Notes under the pieces: generated by a model
Databases searched by the model: none
Told to the model about the DNA's origin: nothing
What the model saw: the letters and a program-made list of their open reading frames with translations, nothing else
Shown: positions 1 to 6,466 of the stretch, one piece after another
How positions within the stretch are numbered: position 1 is the stretch's first letter
Layout: each line of letters begins with the position of its first letter
Made by a program: the position numbers and the translations under genes
Assembly: GCA_903970355.1 (NCBI GenBank)
Contig: CAJCIF010000209.1
Coordinates: forward strand, 1-6,575
DNA from: Actinomycetota bacterium
Lineage (GTDB): Bacteria > Cyanobacteriota > Vampirovibrionia > Obscuribacterales > Obscuribacteraceae
DNA length: 6,575 nucleotides
Direction: 5' to 3'

Positions 1-660
1 CCAATTTATCTTCTTCAAAACAAGGGCTGGACTTATCATGCCATGCCTTTCTTCGCCGGTGTGATGTATCTTGCCTGCCTTAGTATCTGGACTATTTTGG
101 AAGCAATCGAGCCTCTTTTGAAGGGCTATCAATTGAAAGTGAGTGCTGTTGCGTGCTCGATCGTCTTATTGGGTTGGTATTTTGCCGGCGAGACAATTGC
201 CTATATTGCCGAGACGAAAATTCCACTTGAAGTTTTAGGTTGGAAAGGAAGTTGTCCAATAGGAGATCTGTCTGCGCCAAATCTATGCAAAATCGTGATA
301 ACGCATAGTTCGCCTGGCGATCGCATTTTATTCTTCTCGAATGGCATTTGGCCGGAGTATCCACTCACAATGCAGTTAAATAGACAGCCCGGCTCCAGGC
401 ATCTGCATGCCTGTTTTCTTTCCATTCTGGAATGTATACGCATGAGCGATGAGCATAGCAAATTGCTTAAGTACGAAGATCAGATCATCAATGAGTATGC
501 AACTGATATTAATGCCAACAAGCCTAAACTCATTTTTGTGCAGATAAATCCAGTTGAAGAGTATCTTCGTAATTACGATTTCGAAAAGAAATACCTGTCG
601 GAATATTCGAAAATCGATGATACAGAGGGCTTTCGGGTTTACACTCGGCGAGGCGGATAA
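1..660 (+). CDS. C-terminal part of a GT-C-like polytopic membrane protein (5' end outside window)
   Basis: The frame is open from base 1, and 219 residues are visible before TAA at 658-660. The ATG at 43 is probably internal, because the codons before it read QNKGWTYHAMP, which resembles a conserved loop of GT-C type membrane glycosyltransferase relatives and aligns with WQDGSSHSLIP (residues 315-325) of the next gene product. Two hydrophobic segments follow (about residues 17-36 and 47-65). A soluble C-terminal domain comes next (about 70-219) with the block WPEYPLTMQLNRQPGSR, which aligns with RPAYPALLQLHREPASR of the next gene. The two are therefore paralogues over their whole visible overlap. 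Established: such proteins transfer sugars from polyprenyl-phosphate donors on the outer face of the membrane. Inferred: this one does something similar; its catalytic N-terminus is not in the window, so activity cannot be judged. The stop codon directly abuts the next start. Confidence 0.75.
   Translation, partial: PIYLLQNKGWTYHAMPFFAGVMYLACLSIWTILEAIEPLLKGYQLKVSAVACSIVLLGWYFAGETIAYIAETKIPLEVLGWKGSCPIGDLSAPNLCKIVITHSSPGDRILFFSNGIWPEYPLTMQLNRQPGSRHLHACFLSILECIRMSDEHSKLLKYEDQIINEYATDINANKPKLIFVQINPVEEYLRNYDFEKKYLSEYSKIDDTEGFRVYTRRGG
317..324. repeat. HIP1 octamer GCGATCGC
   Basis: This is an exact copy of the highly iterated palindrome common in many cyanobacterial genomes, inside the first coding region. 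A single copy means little, but together with the one at 5885 and the excess of CGATCG it is suggestive. Confidence 0.5.
650..653 (+). promoter_or_regulatory. Ribosome binding site (GAGG) for the TTG start at 661
   Basis: GAGG lies seven bases before TTG at 661, inside the last codons of the upstream gene. It supports the TTG start, which directly follows the upstream stop codon, and suggests coupled translation of the two paralogues. Confidence 0.6.
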
Positions 661-2331
661 TTGCAACAGCTCAGTTTGCCCAACGCATATGAAAGATTGT
701 TTTTCTTAGCGTCGCTTACTATAACGCTTTCGATTTGTTTTGTGCAACTCGCTGAGATATTCCTTCACCCAACGCGGATCGCCGCAGAAGCAGCGATGGC
801 ATTGGATGGTGGGCGGCAATTATGGCTTGGCAAATTGCCATATGGAAATTGCTTTTTACTGGATGAACCACTCGCCATTGCCGTCCGTTCGTTTCCCGGC
901 TTATTGGCGTTCATTTTGCATGTTCATCCTATTCTGCTATTTTCTTTGAGCGTGCTTTTGCTTTCTCTCATTTCGGCGGGCATGCTTATTGCGATACTCA
1001 AGCCGGCTATTGTGCGCTTGGGCGCATTGAATTGCGTGTTTTTTATGCTTGGCTATGCACTGCTTACCATTATCTTCAGATTCGAATTTGGCCAAAACGA
1101 GCATTTATTTGTTCTTTTATTTGCACCATATGCGATGGCACGACTTGTGCGCAGTTATGGCTTAAAGGTGCATGCGAAGGTGGCCACTATGGCTGGGGTA
1201 TTTTGTTTGATAGCAGTGGGAATGGCTTCTCACTTATGGATCTTCTTCCTGCTATTTGAATTATTTGTCTTTGCCGATTACAAATTCGCCGCTCGTCCTT
1301 TGGAAGGCGGTCTCTATCGAAATGCCCTGGAAATCAAAAGCTTACTCGCAACGGCAGTTCTCGTCTGTCTTTGCCTTTTACCTGTCTGGCCTACTTATTT
1401 CCAGGACTATCTTAAGCTTCTCCTTGCGAACCAGAACATGTTTCATTTTGACCTTTACTACCAGACGCTCTCTCCCGATCGGCGTGATGTGTTTTATTGG
1501 TTTGCCCTGGCATTCGTATTGGGAGCGGCAATGCGGTCTTCATGCCAGCTATTGATGCCGCTCCTTGTAAACTGCCTGATTGCCTTTATTTTGTATCTCT
1601 TATGGCAAGATGGCTCGTCCCATTCGCTTATACCGCTAACAGCCTTCGTGTCGCTTACCCTTGCCGTTGAATTAGCTATTGTTGTTGGCTGGTTCTGGAA
1701 GAGATTTCATCTCTCCAGAAAAGGAATGAGTCTGTCTCATCTTTTCTCTTTTCTACTTGCTCTTTGCATCGCTCCTTCACTTCTGATTGCTGCTTGGCAA
1801 TGTTGCCAAATATCCTTTCAGGAATTAAAGCCGATAGATCAGATTGGTTATTTCGGCTATTACAACCAAGACGACTTAGGCGCATACGCCGATGTCATTG
1901 AGAAATACTCCAGACCGCAAGAACCAGCGTTAGTTCTCAGTTTCTGGCCAAGGCCAGCCTATCCAGCCCTTCTGCAATTGCATAGGGAGCCGGCATCTCG
2001 TTATTTATGCGGAGCGCCTGTTCGCATTTTGAGCCAGCTCAAACAGGATAGAGGAAACATATTTTTCCACCTGCTCAAAGGCATGGAAACGAAGATTTTC
2101 AGCAATCTTGCTCATGATCTTGCTGAAAAACAACCCTATCTAGTTCTCATTCAGGAAGAGGATTTGTTGTCGGAACCGGAGGCCGCCCCTTTAAAGGCAG
2201 TTTTGGCTAGGAGCTACCATTTCGAAGGTACCCGCAACACGCAGGACCTTTCTAAGATAGATGAGGCGAAATTTCATCCCGTTGAGCATCTCGGCTATTC
2301 TTATGGATTGTCAATCTACAAACATCAGTGA
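661..2331 (+). CDS. GT-C-like (GT39/PMT-type) polytopic membrane protein, probable glycosyltransferase
   Basis: A 556-residue membrane protein. The first hydrophobic segment is at about residues 12-31. The following loop has AEAAMALDGGRQLWLGKLPY (41-60) and then DEPLAI (68-73), matching the GT-C pattern of an acidic residue, a G-x-x-PY turn and a Pro-Leu before TM2; E43 or D49 could be the acidic catalytic residue. FGQNEHLFVLLFAPY (143-157) is a block typical of uncharacterised bacterial members. Further hydrophobic segments lie at about 83-112, 121-138, 174-204, 225-242, 278-315, 325-346 and 357-379. A soluble C-terminal domain (about 390-556) contains RPAYPALLQLHREPASR and closely resembles that of the preceding gene. 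Start: TTG at 661 with GAGG upstream; no better start is seen. Inferred role: transfer of a sugar from a lipid-linked donor to an envelope acceptor. The family could also be a non-catalytic relative; donor and acceptor are unknown. TGA is followed one base later by the next ATG. Confidence 0.75.
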   Translation: MQQLSLPNAYERLFFLASLTITLSICFVQLAEIFLHPTRIAAEAAMALDGGRQLWLGKLPYGNCFLLDEPLAIAVRSFPGLLAFILHVHPILLFSLSVLLLSLISAGMLIAILKPAIVRLGALNCVFFMLGYALLTIIFRFEFGQNEHLFVLLFAPYAMARLVRSYGLKVHAKVATMAGVFCLIAVGMASHLWIFFLLFELFVFADYKFAARPLEGGLYRNALEIKSLLATAVLVCLCLLPVWPTYFQDYLKLLLANQNMFHFDLYYQTLSPDRRDVFYWFALAFVLGAAMRSSCQLLMPLLVNCLIAFILYLLWQDGSSHSLIPLTAFVSLTLAVELAIVVGWFWKRFHLSRKGMSLSHLFSFLLALCIAPSLLIAAWQCCQISFQELKPIDQIGYFGYYNQDDLGAYADVIEKYSRPQEPALVLSFWPRPAYPALLQLHREPASRYLCGAPVRILSQLKQDRGNIFFHLLKGMETKIFSNLAHDLAEKQPYLVLIQEEDLLSEPEAAPLKAVLARSYHFEGTRNTQDLSKIDEAKFHPVEHLGYSYGLSIYKHQ

Positions 2332-2332
2332 T

Positions 2333-2872
2333 ATGGCGCAATCTGAAGACACCACTCAAAATATCGTTGAATTCGGCATTCTTCGCCGCATTCTCTTGAG
2401 TGTCCTTTTGATTTCTTGTGCCCTAGCCTTTCTAAATCTGCGCCATAGTTTAAGACCAGTCCTTGAAGGCTTGGGCTTATATCAAACATGGAATCTTTTT
2501 TCGCCTGATGTGCGAGCCACCAATTTCTATGTCTCCGCGTTAATTGAGTATGAGGATGGTGGCTTAAAAATGGTGGAATTTCCTCGCATGAATTTACTCA
2601 GCTTTGCTGAGCGTTTTCAAAAGCAAAAGATGCGAAAACTGTTTGTTGATTGTTGGGCTAGCCCTGAAATGAAACCATTTCGGGAAGACGAAGCGAGATA
2701 TGTTGCTCGCCTTAGTACAAGTGCCTCAGCTAAACCAAAAACGGTAAGGCTGACTTTGAATTGGTCACCGGTACCAGGACCGGAGCATTTCGTCAAAAGG
2801 CAGGATGTTCCACCAGAACACAATCGCGATACCTACTTCATTTATCACGTCAAGGCTGAGGACCTGCTTTAG
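2333..2872 (+). CDS. Small one-span membrane protein, HTTM companion (copy 1)
   Basis: A 179-residue protein with a single hydrophobic segment (about residues 19-36) and a soluble remainder, probably extracytoplasmic. It is clearly paralogous to the product of 3823-4416: shared blocks are GLYQTWNLFSP (48-58), VEFPRM (81-86), ERF-x3-K-x-RK-x-F-x-DC (93-107), VKR-x-D-x-PE (154-161) and YFIYHVKAEDL (168-178). The start is set at ATG 2333, one base after the upstream TGA, because homology to the paralogue begins after this point. In-frame ATGs at 2261 and 2303 lie inside the upstream gene and would add unsupported residues. No good Shine-Dalgarno is seen, so reinitiation is likely. The W-x-LF-x-P core recalls DUF5819-type proteins and the SdpA family, both found beside HTTM proteins; that link is from memory and unproven. 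Its function is unknown; the gene pairing suggests a partner subunit of the following HTTM protein. Confidence 0.85.
   Translation: MAQSEDTTQNIVEFGILRRILLSVLLISCALAFLNLRHSLRPVLEGLGLYQTWNLFSPDVRATNFYVSALIEYEDGGLKMVEFPRMNLLSFAERFQKQKMRKLFVDCWASPEMKPFREDEARYVARLSTSASAKPKTVRLTLNWSPVPGPEHFVKRQDVPPEHNRDTYFIYHVKAEDLL
2858..2862 (+). promoter_or_regulatory. Ribosome binding site (GAGGA) for the GTG start at 2872
   Basis: GAGGA lies nine bases before GTG 2872 and is formed by the Glu-Asp codons near the end of the companion gene. It selects GTG 2872 as the start of the HTTM gene, which shares one base with the preceding TAG. Confidence 0.65.
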
Positions 2873-3807
2873 TGAAAAGTATTTGGGAAACATGGAATAG
2901 ATTTTGGTTCAAACCAATACCTTCAACAAGCATCGCTTTGTTCCGCATTCTCCTTGCCGCAATTATTCTTGTTCTGGAATTGGTTCAGCTCCTGCCTGAT
3001 TTTGATTTTTACTATGGAAAATGTGCGCCTGTTTCCAATCGCTTAATGGAAATGATCATGTGGCAAAAAAAACCGATCCTAGATCTGTTTTTATTGAATC
3101 CGGACAATTTGCTCTGGTATCAGATCGTCTTTGCTCTTACCGTGATTGCTTCAATTTCACTTTTAGTTGGCTATCGAACACGCCTGAGCGCCTGCCTTAC
3201 GTGGTTGGGGCTAGTATCAATGCATCAGCAGTTTCCCTGGATTGATAACGGCGGAGACGGTTTCATTCGAATCACGCTTTTCTGGTTGATGTTTTCCAAT
3301 GCTGGTGATTCGCTTTCTGTCGATCGGTTCTTAGAAGCAAAAACAGCGCTTCTGCCGGAGAAAAGTGCTCCCCCCTGGATTCAACGCGTTTTGCAAGTAT
3401 TTGTTTCCTTCACTTACCTTTATGCTGTTTTATCGAAGCTGCACGGTTCAATGTGGACAAACGGCAGTGCCTTTTACTATTGCATTCGATTGAAAGACTT
3501 TTATCACTTTCCACTGCCTGGTTTTGTCGAAGGTCTATCTGCTTCCGGAATATTTTCCTATTTCGCGCTCATAGCTGAAACTGGTATGTTTACCCTGGTT
3601 TGGTTTCCTCCCACGAGAAACCTGGCTCTTCTTTTAGGGGCGTGCCTGCATCTCGGCATCGATTGGTGTATGAATCTTGGCCTCTTCGAAACGGTTTTCC
3701 TTGCCAGTTATGTTCTCTTCATCCCGCCATCTGATTGGCACTATCTGGCGCAACGCTTGAAACAGTTCTATTGTTATTGCCAGCGCAAAACTATCTCTGC
3801 CAGTTGA
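2872..3807 (+). CDS. HTTM-domain integral membrane protein (vitamin K-dependent carboxylase-like), copy 1
   Basis: A 311-residue polytopic protein with the hallmark HTTM order: IALFRI at the start of TM1 (21-26), DF-x-FYYG (43-49), DNGGDG (125-130), SNAGDSLSVD (142-151), QRVLQVFVSFTYLYAVLSKL (171-190), W-x-NGSAFYY (195-203), AETGMFTLVW (235-244), and HLGIDWCMN (260-268). HTTM is the membrane domain of vitamin K-dependent gamma-carboxylase and of SdpB. K189 sits where I would place the catalytic Lys of the animal carboxylase, but bacterial HTTM proteins mostly lack a shown reaction, and the large lumenal domain of the animal enzyme is absent. Start: GTG with GAGGA; the N-terminus aligns well with that of the second HTTM protein. 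It is coupled to its companion gene by TAGTG. Likely role: membrane enzyme or maturation factor acting with the small protein. The family assignment is firm; the reaction is unknown. Confidence 0.9.
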   Translation: MKSIWETWNRFWFKPIPSTSIALFRILLAAIILVLELVQLLPDFDFYYGKCAPVSNRLMEMIMWQKKPILDLFLLNPDNLLWYQIVFALTVIASISLLVGYRTRLSACLTWLGLVSMHQQFPWIDNGGDGFIRITLFWLMFSNAGDSLSVDRFLEAKTALLPEKSAPPWIQRVLQVFVSFTYLYAVLSKLHGSMWTNGSAFYYCIRLKDFYHFPLPGFVEGLSASGIFSYFALIAETGMFTLVWFPPTRNLALLLGACLHLGIDWCMNLGLFETVFLASYVLFIPPSDWHYLAQRLKQFYCYCQRKTISAS

Positions 3808-3812
3808 GGATA

Positions 3813-3818
3813 AAAGGA
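3813..3818 (+). promoter_or_regulatory. Ribosome binding site (AAAGGA) for the ATG at 3823
   Basis: AAAGGA lies four bases before ATG 3823, in the 15-base gap after the upstream TGA. This is the longest gap within the operon. The spacing is short; GAGGA at 3806-3810 is an alternative at twelve bases. Confidence 0.55.
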
Positions 3819-3822
3819 CAAG

Positions 3823-4416
3823 ATGAATTTTGCTGAGGCTGAATTAAAAGGTCCTGAACAGGAGTCTTTGACTCTAAAGCACCGCACTAGTCTTTTCCTA
3901 TTGATTGCTGCTTACTTTTTTACAGTCTTGGTTTGGGTCAGTCCGGAAGGGCGTTTCAAAGACAGAATGCTTCGCTATCTAAGACCGGTTGCTCAGGCAA
4001 CAGGTATAGCGCAATCGTGGGAACTCTTTTGTCCGGAACCAAGAGAAATCAATTTCCACGAGACAGCCATCATCAATTTTCAAGATGGCACGGCAAAAAT
4101 ATATGAGTTTCCGCGCATGCAAAAAATGGATTATGGGGAGCGGTTTCGGCACGAAAAACTGCGCAAGATGTTTTACGACTGCATGCCGTGGCCGAGCTTC
4201 GCTCAATTCTTGCCTGATTTTGCAAAATTTATTGCCCGCGCTAACGCCAACCCAAATAACGAGCCTGTCTTAATTACCTTCGTGCACCACACAAGGCCAA
4301 TGCCGGCCCCAGATCCAACTCATTGGGTAAAACGTGACGATTTGCCGGAGCACATCATTCAGACCCCCTATTTTATATACAAGGTTCAACCGGAAGATCT
4401 GCATGAAACTCGCTGA
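3823..4416 (+). CDS. Small one-span membrane protein, HTTM companion (copy 2)
   Basis: A 197-residue paralogue of the product of 2333-2872, with one hydrophobic segment (about residues 22-40) after a polar, Glu-rich N-terminus. Shared core: GIAQSWELFCPEPREINF (61-78), YEFPRM (94-99), GERFRHEKLRKMFYDC (105-120), WVKRDDLPE (168-176) and YFIYKVQPEDL (183-193). It differs by a longer N-terminus and a short HETR tail that runs into the next gene. C70 replaces a Ser found in copy 1, while the Cys of the DC pair (C120 here, C107 in copy 1) is kept. The ATG 3823 start has AAAGGA upstream. The last 14 bases overlap the following HTTM gene. The function is unknown; by position and family pairing it should work with the second HTTM protein, as copy 1 does with the first. 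A resemblance to SdpA/DUF5819-type partners is possible but rests on motif shape only. Confidence 0.88.
   Translation: MNFAEAELKGPEQESLTLKHRTSLFLLIAAYFFTVLVWVSPEGRFKDRMLRYLRPVAQATGIAQSWELFCPEPREINFHETAIINFQDGTAKIYEFPRMQKMDYGERFRHEKLRKMFYDCMPWPSFAQFLPDFAKFIARANANPNNEPVLITFVHHTRPMPAPDPTHWVKRDDLPEHIIQTPYFIYKVQPEDLHETR
4392..4396 (+). promoter_or_regulatory. Ribosome binding site (GGAAG) that sets the start at 4403
   Basis: GGAAG lies six bases before ATG 4403. An in-frame ATG at 4334 would give 23 extra residues entirely inside the companion gene and with no match in the other HTTM protein, so 4403 is preferred. Confidence 0.65.
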
Positions 4417-5716
4417 CCTGACATCTGCGGTAAACCGTTTTTTGTTTGAGCCCGTCTCGCCAACACCGATCGCGCTTTTTCGAATCTGCATTGGTTTGAT
4501 CGTTCTTCAAGATGTCTTTGTGCATCTTCTTGCTGACTTCAAGGTCTATTACGGTGACTATGCCGTTGTGCCTATTCAATCTATGGTGACGAAATATTGG
4601 GCGAAAGAATGCTACTTCGACCTTATGCTTCTCTTGCCAAACGACGAGAACTGGCGGCTGGCGTTTCTGTTCTTAATAGGTCTGGCAGCGCTTTTCATGA
4701 CCCTGGGGCTTTTTTCACGGGTGAGCATGATCACCGTTTTCTTGTGTTTGCTTTCGATCGATTCTCACTTTGAACTTAACCAGAACGATGGCGATGTCTA
4801 TTTGCGTTTAGCCTGCATGATTCTCTCTATGTCAAATGCCGGTGATGCCTTTTCATTCGATAATTTGCTAAGAGCCTGTCGGGAAGATTGGCGAATCACT
4901 GGCTTTCGTCCGCGTCTCTCAAGCCCCTGGGCACAGCGGTGGATGCAAATGCAAACCGCACTTTGCTATTGGCATACCTTCGTTGCAAAAATGTCCGGGC
5001 GGCGGTGGATAGATGGCATGGCTGTTTATTACACCACCAGATACGATGACATCATCCGTTTTCCGGTACCCTACTTTTTTGATAGCATTCTTACCGTCAA
5101 GTTATTGACCTGGGGTACGCTCGTTACCGAGTTCTCTCTCTGGGCCCTCATCTGGTTTAGAGAGCTGCGTTATTGGGTCATTCTGGCCGGTTTGTTTTTG
5201 CATCTCGGCATCGAATGGGCTATGAATTTGCCCATGTTCGAATGGCTATTCATTGCTTCGTTTTTGAATTTCGTTTATCCGGAAGATCTTTCCAAGACGA
5301 TGGATAAGCTGAAAGCAAAAGTTTATGAACGATACGGACCGCCCCGCTTGTTTGCCTACGATGGCAACTCCATTTATTCTGTGCGAGCTGCCGGTATTTT
5401 GCACAGACTCGACATGTTTGGCTTTCTCAAACTGGTAGATTGGCGTCAACCTGAGTCGCCACTTGCCAATTTCACTCCCTCTACGCAGACGCTTTATCTT
5501 GAAGAAAGCGGCAATTGGATTTCCGGACCGCAAGCCTTTTCTTTTCTAACCAGGCGCTTGCCCTGGTTTATGCCGGTATCGCCACTATTTACGGTGCCTG
5601 CTCTGGCCGGCATCGGCAATTTTCTTTATCACCTGGTTGAAGCCAACCAGAAGTTGCTTCTTGGTGGAAGCTGTCAAACGAGCAATGCAAGTGAGGAGGC
5701 GGTGCCAAAATGTTGA
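4403..5716 (+). CDS. HTTM-domain membrane protein with C-terminal DCC (DUF393) domain lacking both CxxC cysteines, copy 2
   Basis: A 437-residue protein from ATG 4403. Residues 1-295 are an HTTM domain paralogous to the product of 2872-3807: IALFRI (23-28), DFKVYYGD (45-52), NQNDGD (126-131), SNAGDAFSFD (144-153), PWAQRW (175-180), VAKMSG (194-199), W-x-DGMAVYY (202-210), TEFSLWALIW (242-251) and HLGIEWAMN (267-275). K196 corresponds to K189 of copy 1. After a charged linker (about 296-315) comes a DCC/DUF393 domain (about 316-425): LFAYDG, LVDWRQP (344-350), G-x-QAFSFLTRRLPWF (375-389), and YHLVEANQKLLLGGSC (409-424). Known DCC proteins carry DG-x-C-x-x-C; here DGNSIYS (320-326) has Ser at both Cys positions (codons TCC 5369-5371 and TCT 5378-5380). 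Thiol chemistry at this site therefore looks lost, although C424 remains. HTTM-DCC fusions are known. It overlaps its companion by 14 bases and the next gene by 7. The families are well supported; the reaction is unknown. Confidence 0.9.
   Translation: MKLADLTSAVNRFLFEPVSPTPIALFRICIGLIVLQDVFVHLLADFKVYYGDYAVVPIQSMVTKYWAKECYFDLMLLLPNDENWRLAFLFLIGLAALFMTLGLFSRVSMITVFLCLLSIDSHFELNQNDGDVYLRLACMILSMSNAGDAFSFDNLLRACREDWRITGFRPRLSSPWAQRWMQMQTALCYWHTFVAKMSGRRWIDGMAVYYTTRYDDIIRFPVPYFFDSILTVKLLTWGTLVTEFSLWALIWFRELRYWVILAGLFLHLGIEWAMNLPMFEWLFIASFLNFVYPEDLSKTMDKLKAKVYERYGPPRLFAYDGNSIYSVRAAGILHRLDMFGFLKLVDWRQPESPLANFTPSTQTLYLEESGNWISGPQAFSFLTRRLPWFMPVSPLFTVPALAGIGNFLYHLVEANQKLLLGGSCQTSNASEEAVPKC
5693..5699 (+). 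promoter_or_regulatory. Strong ribosome binding site (GAGGAGG) for the ATG at 5710
   Basis: A seven-base GAGGAGG, ten bases before ATG 5710, is the strongest ribosome site in the window. It suggests that the TPR protein is made in greater amount than the membrane proteins upstream, or independently of their translation. Confidence 0.7.
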
Positions 5717-6432
5717 TTCGCATTCTGATCGGAATAGCGCTATTCATGTGGGTTTTAATGGCTCCTTTGCCATATCGGCTCAGCCTCATGCAATCGGATG
5801 GAATGCAAACTCACGAAGCCGAAATTGCCAAACAAGAATTTTTTGCGCGCAAGGCCGTAGACAAAACAGCGATGTTGCCACTAAGCGATCGCAAGCGCAA
5901 AGACGCTCTGCGCCAGTACGCGCAAGTTGAGTGGCAAAAACAAAACTACGGCGAAGCCACCAAGGTTTATCGCGCTCTCCTTGCCAATTCCAAACCGGAT
6001 ACTAAACGCTACGATGAAGAGTTTGCGCAAGATGAAAGGGCCATGGCCAATCTATCTAGAGATCAAAATGATTTCGTCAACGCTAAAAGTTATTTTCAGT
6101 CTGCTTTTACTTACGACAAAAACTTGCTGGCCAAAGATGATCCACGCCTGGCTCGGGATTTGAATAATCTTGGCTTACAGACTTATATAGAAGCGACAAG
6201 CAGAGATGACAAAACAGAACGCGAAAAGTTGATGCAGGAAAGCAACCACTATTTCGAAGACGCGATCACCATTTACGCAAAAGATCCCAAACTGGAAAAT
6301 GCTCTGGCGACCGTTTTGGACAATCAATATTTAGTGCTGAGAGATCTTGGTGAAAAGGATCGCGCTCTTGCGGTCAAAGCTAAGTCGGAAGCGATCGAGA
6401 AAAGAATCCCGAGGCTTTGCCAGACCCCATAG
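5710..6432 (+). CDS. Membrane-anchored TPR-repeat protein
   Basis: A 240-residue protein. Residues 4-22 form a hydrophobic segment (signal anchor or uncleaved signal peptide; no lipobox Cys). The rest is polar and helical. TPR-like helix pairs can be read at about 64-93 (AQVEWQKQNYGEATKVYRAL, 71-90), 106-137 (FVNAKSYFQSAFTYDKNL), 145-190 (LARDLNNLGL then YFEDAITIYA) and 196-225 (LATVLDNQYLVLRDLGEKDR). The small-Ala-Tyr spacing fits TPRs, although the repeats are degenerate. TPR proteins act as protein-binding scaffolds; here the likely clients are the membrane proteins encoded upstream, on the same side of the membrane as their soluble parts, but this is inference. ATG 5710 overlaps the upstream stop by seven bases and has an excellent ribosome site. 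It is the last gene before the hairpin at 6435-6465, so it is probably the operon's end. Confidence 0.85.
   Translation: MLIRILIGIALFMWVLMAPLPYRLSLMQSDGMQTHEAEIAKQEFFARKAVDKTAMLPLSDRKRKDALRQYAQVEWQKQNYGEATKVYRALLANSKPDTKRYDEEFAQDERAMANLSRDQNDFVNAKSYFQSAFTYDKNLLAKDDPRLARDLNNLGLQTYIEATSRDDKTEREKLMQESNHYFEDAITIYAKDPKLENALATVLDNQYLVLRDLGEKDRALAVKAKSEAIEKRIPRLCQTP
5885..5892. repeat. HIP1 octamer GCGATCGC
   Basis: Second exact copy, inside the TPR gene. By chance about 0.1 copies would be expected in a window of this length. Confidence 0.5.
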
Positions 6433-6434
6433 AG

Positions 6435-6465
6435 AAAGGGCATGAGATTTGTTCTCATGCCCTTT
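6435..6465. terminator. Perfect 13-bp hairpin between convergent genes, probable bidirectional terminator
   Basis: The arms AAAGGGCATGAGA (6435-6447) and TCTCATGCCCTTT (6453-6465) are exact reverse complements, separated by a 5-base loop. The hairpin starts three bases after the TPR gene stop and lies 20 bases beyond the stop of the convergent - strand gene. It lacks a long T run: the stem ends only in TTT on + (AAA on the other arm), so termination is probable but not textbook. The stem is symmetric, so it could serve both genes. Confidence 0.75.
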
Positions 6466-6466
6466 G

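Larger units (their letters stand above)
2333..5716 (+). other. Tandemly duplicated companion-HTTM two-gene cassette
   Basis: Genes at 2333-2872 and 2872-3807 are paralogous, in the same order, to 3823-4416 and 4403-5716. The similarity is clear in protein motifs but patchy in DNA, so the duplication is old, or the two pairs diverged elsewhere. Copy 2 differs by the extra DCC domain and the longer companion. Confidence 0.85.

Noticed and set aside
43..45. ATG as the true start of the first gene
   Set aside because: The frame is open to the window edge, and the codons before it encode part of a motif conserved in the downstream paralogue.
2261..2332. Longer start for the first companion gene
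   Set aside because: The extra segment lies inside the upstream gene, and the paralogue shows no matching sequence; ATG 2333 directly follows the stop.
4334..4402. Upstream ATG extension of the second HTTM gene
   Set aside because: The 23 added residues lie wholly inside the companion gene, have no counterpart in the first HTTM protein, and lack a ribosome site as good as that before 4403.
92..5789. Minus-strand open frames within 1-5789
   Set aside because: They are short, lie opposite well-supported + strand genes, show no family motifs and have unlikely composition.
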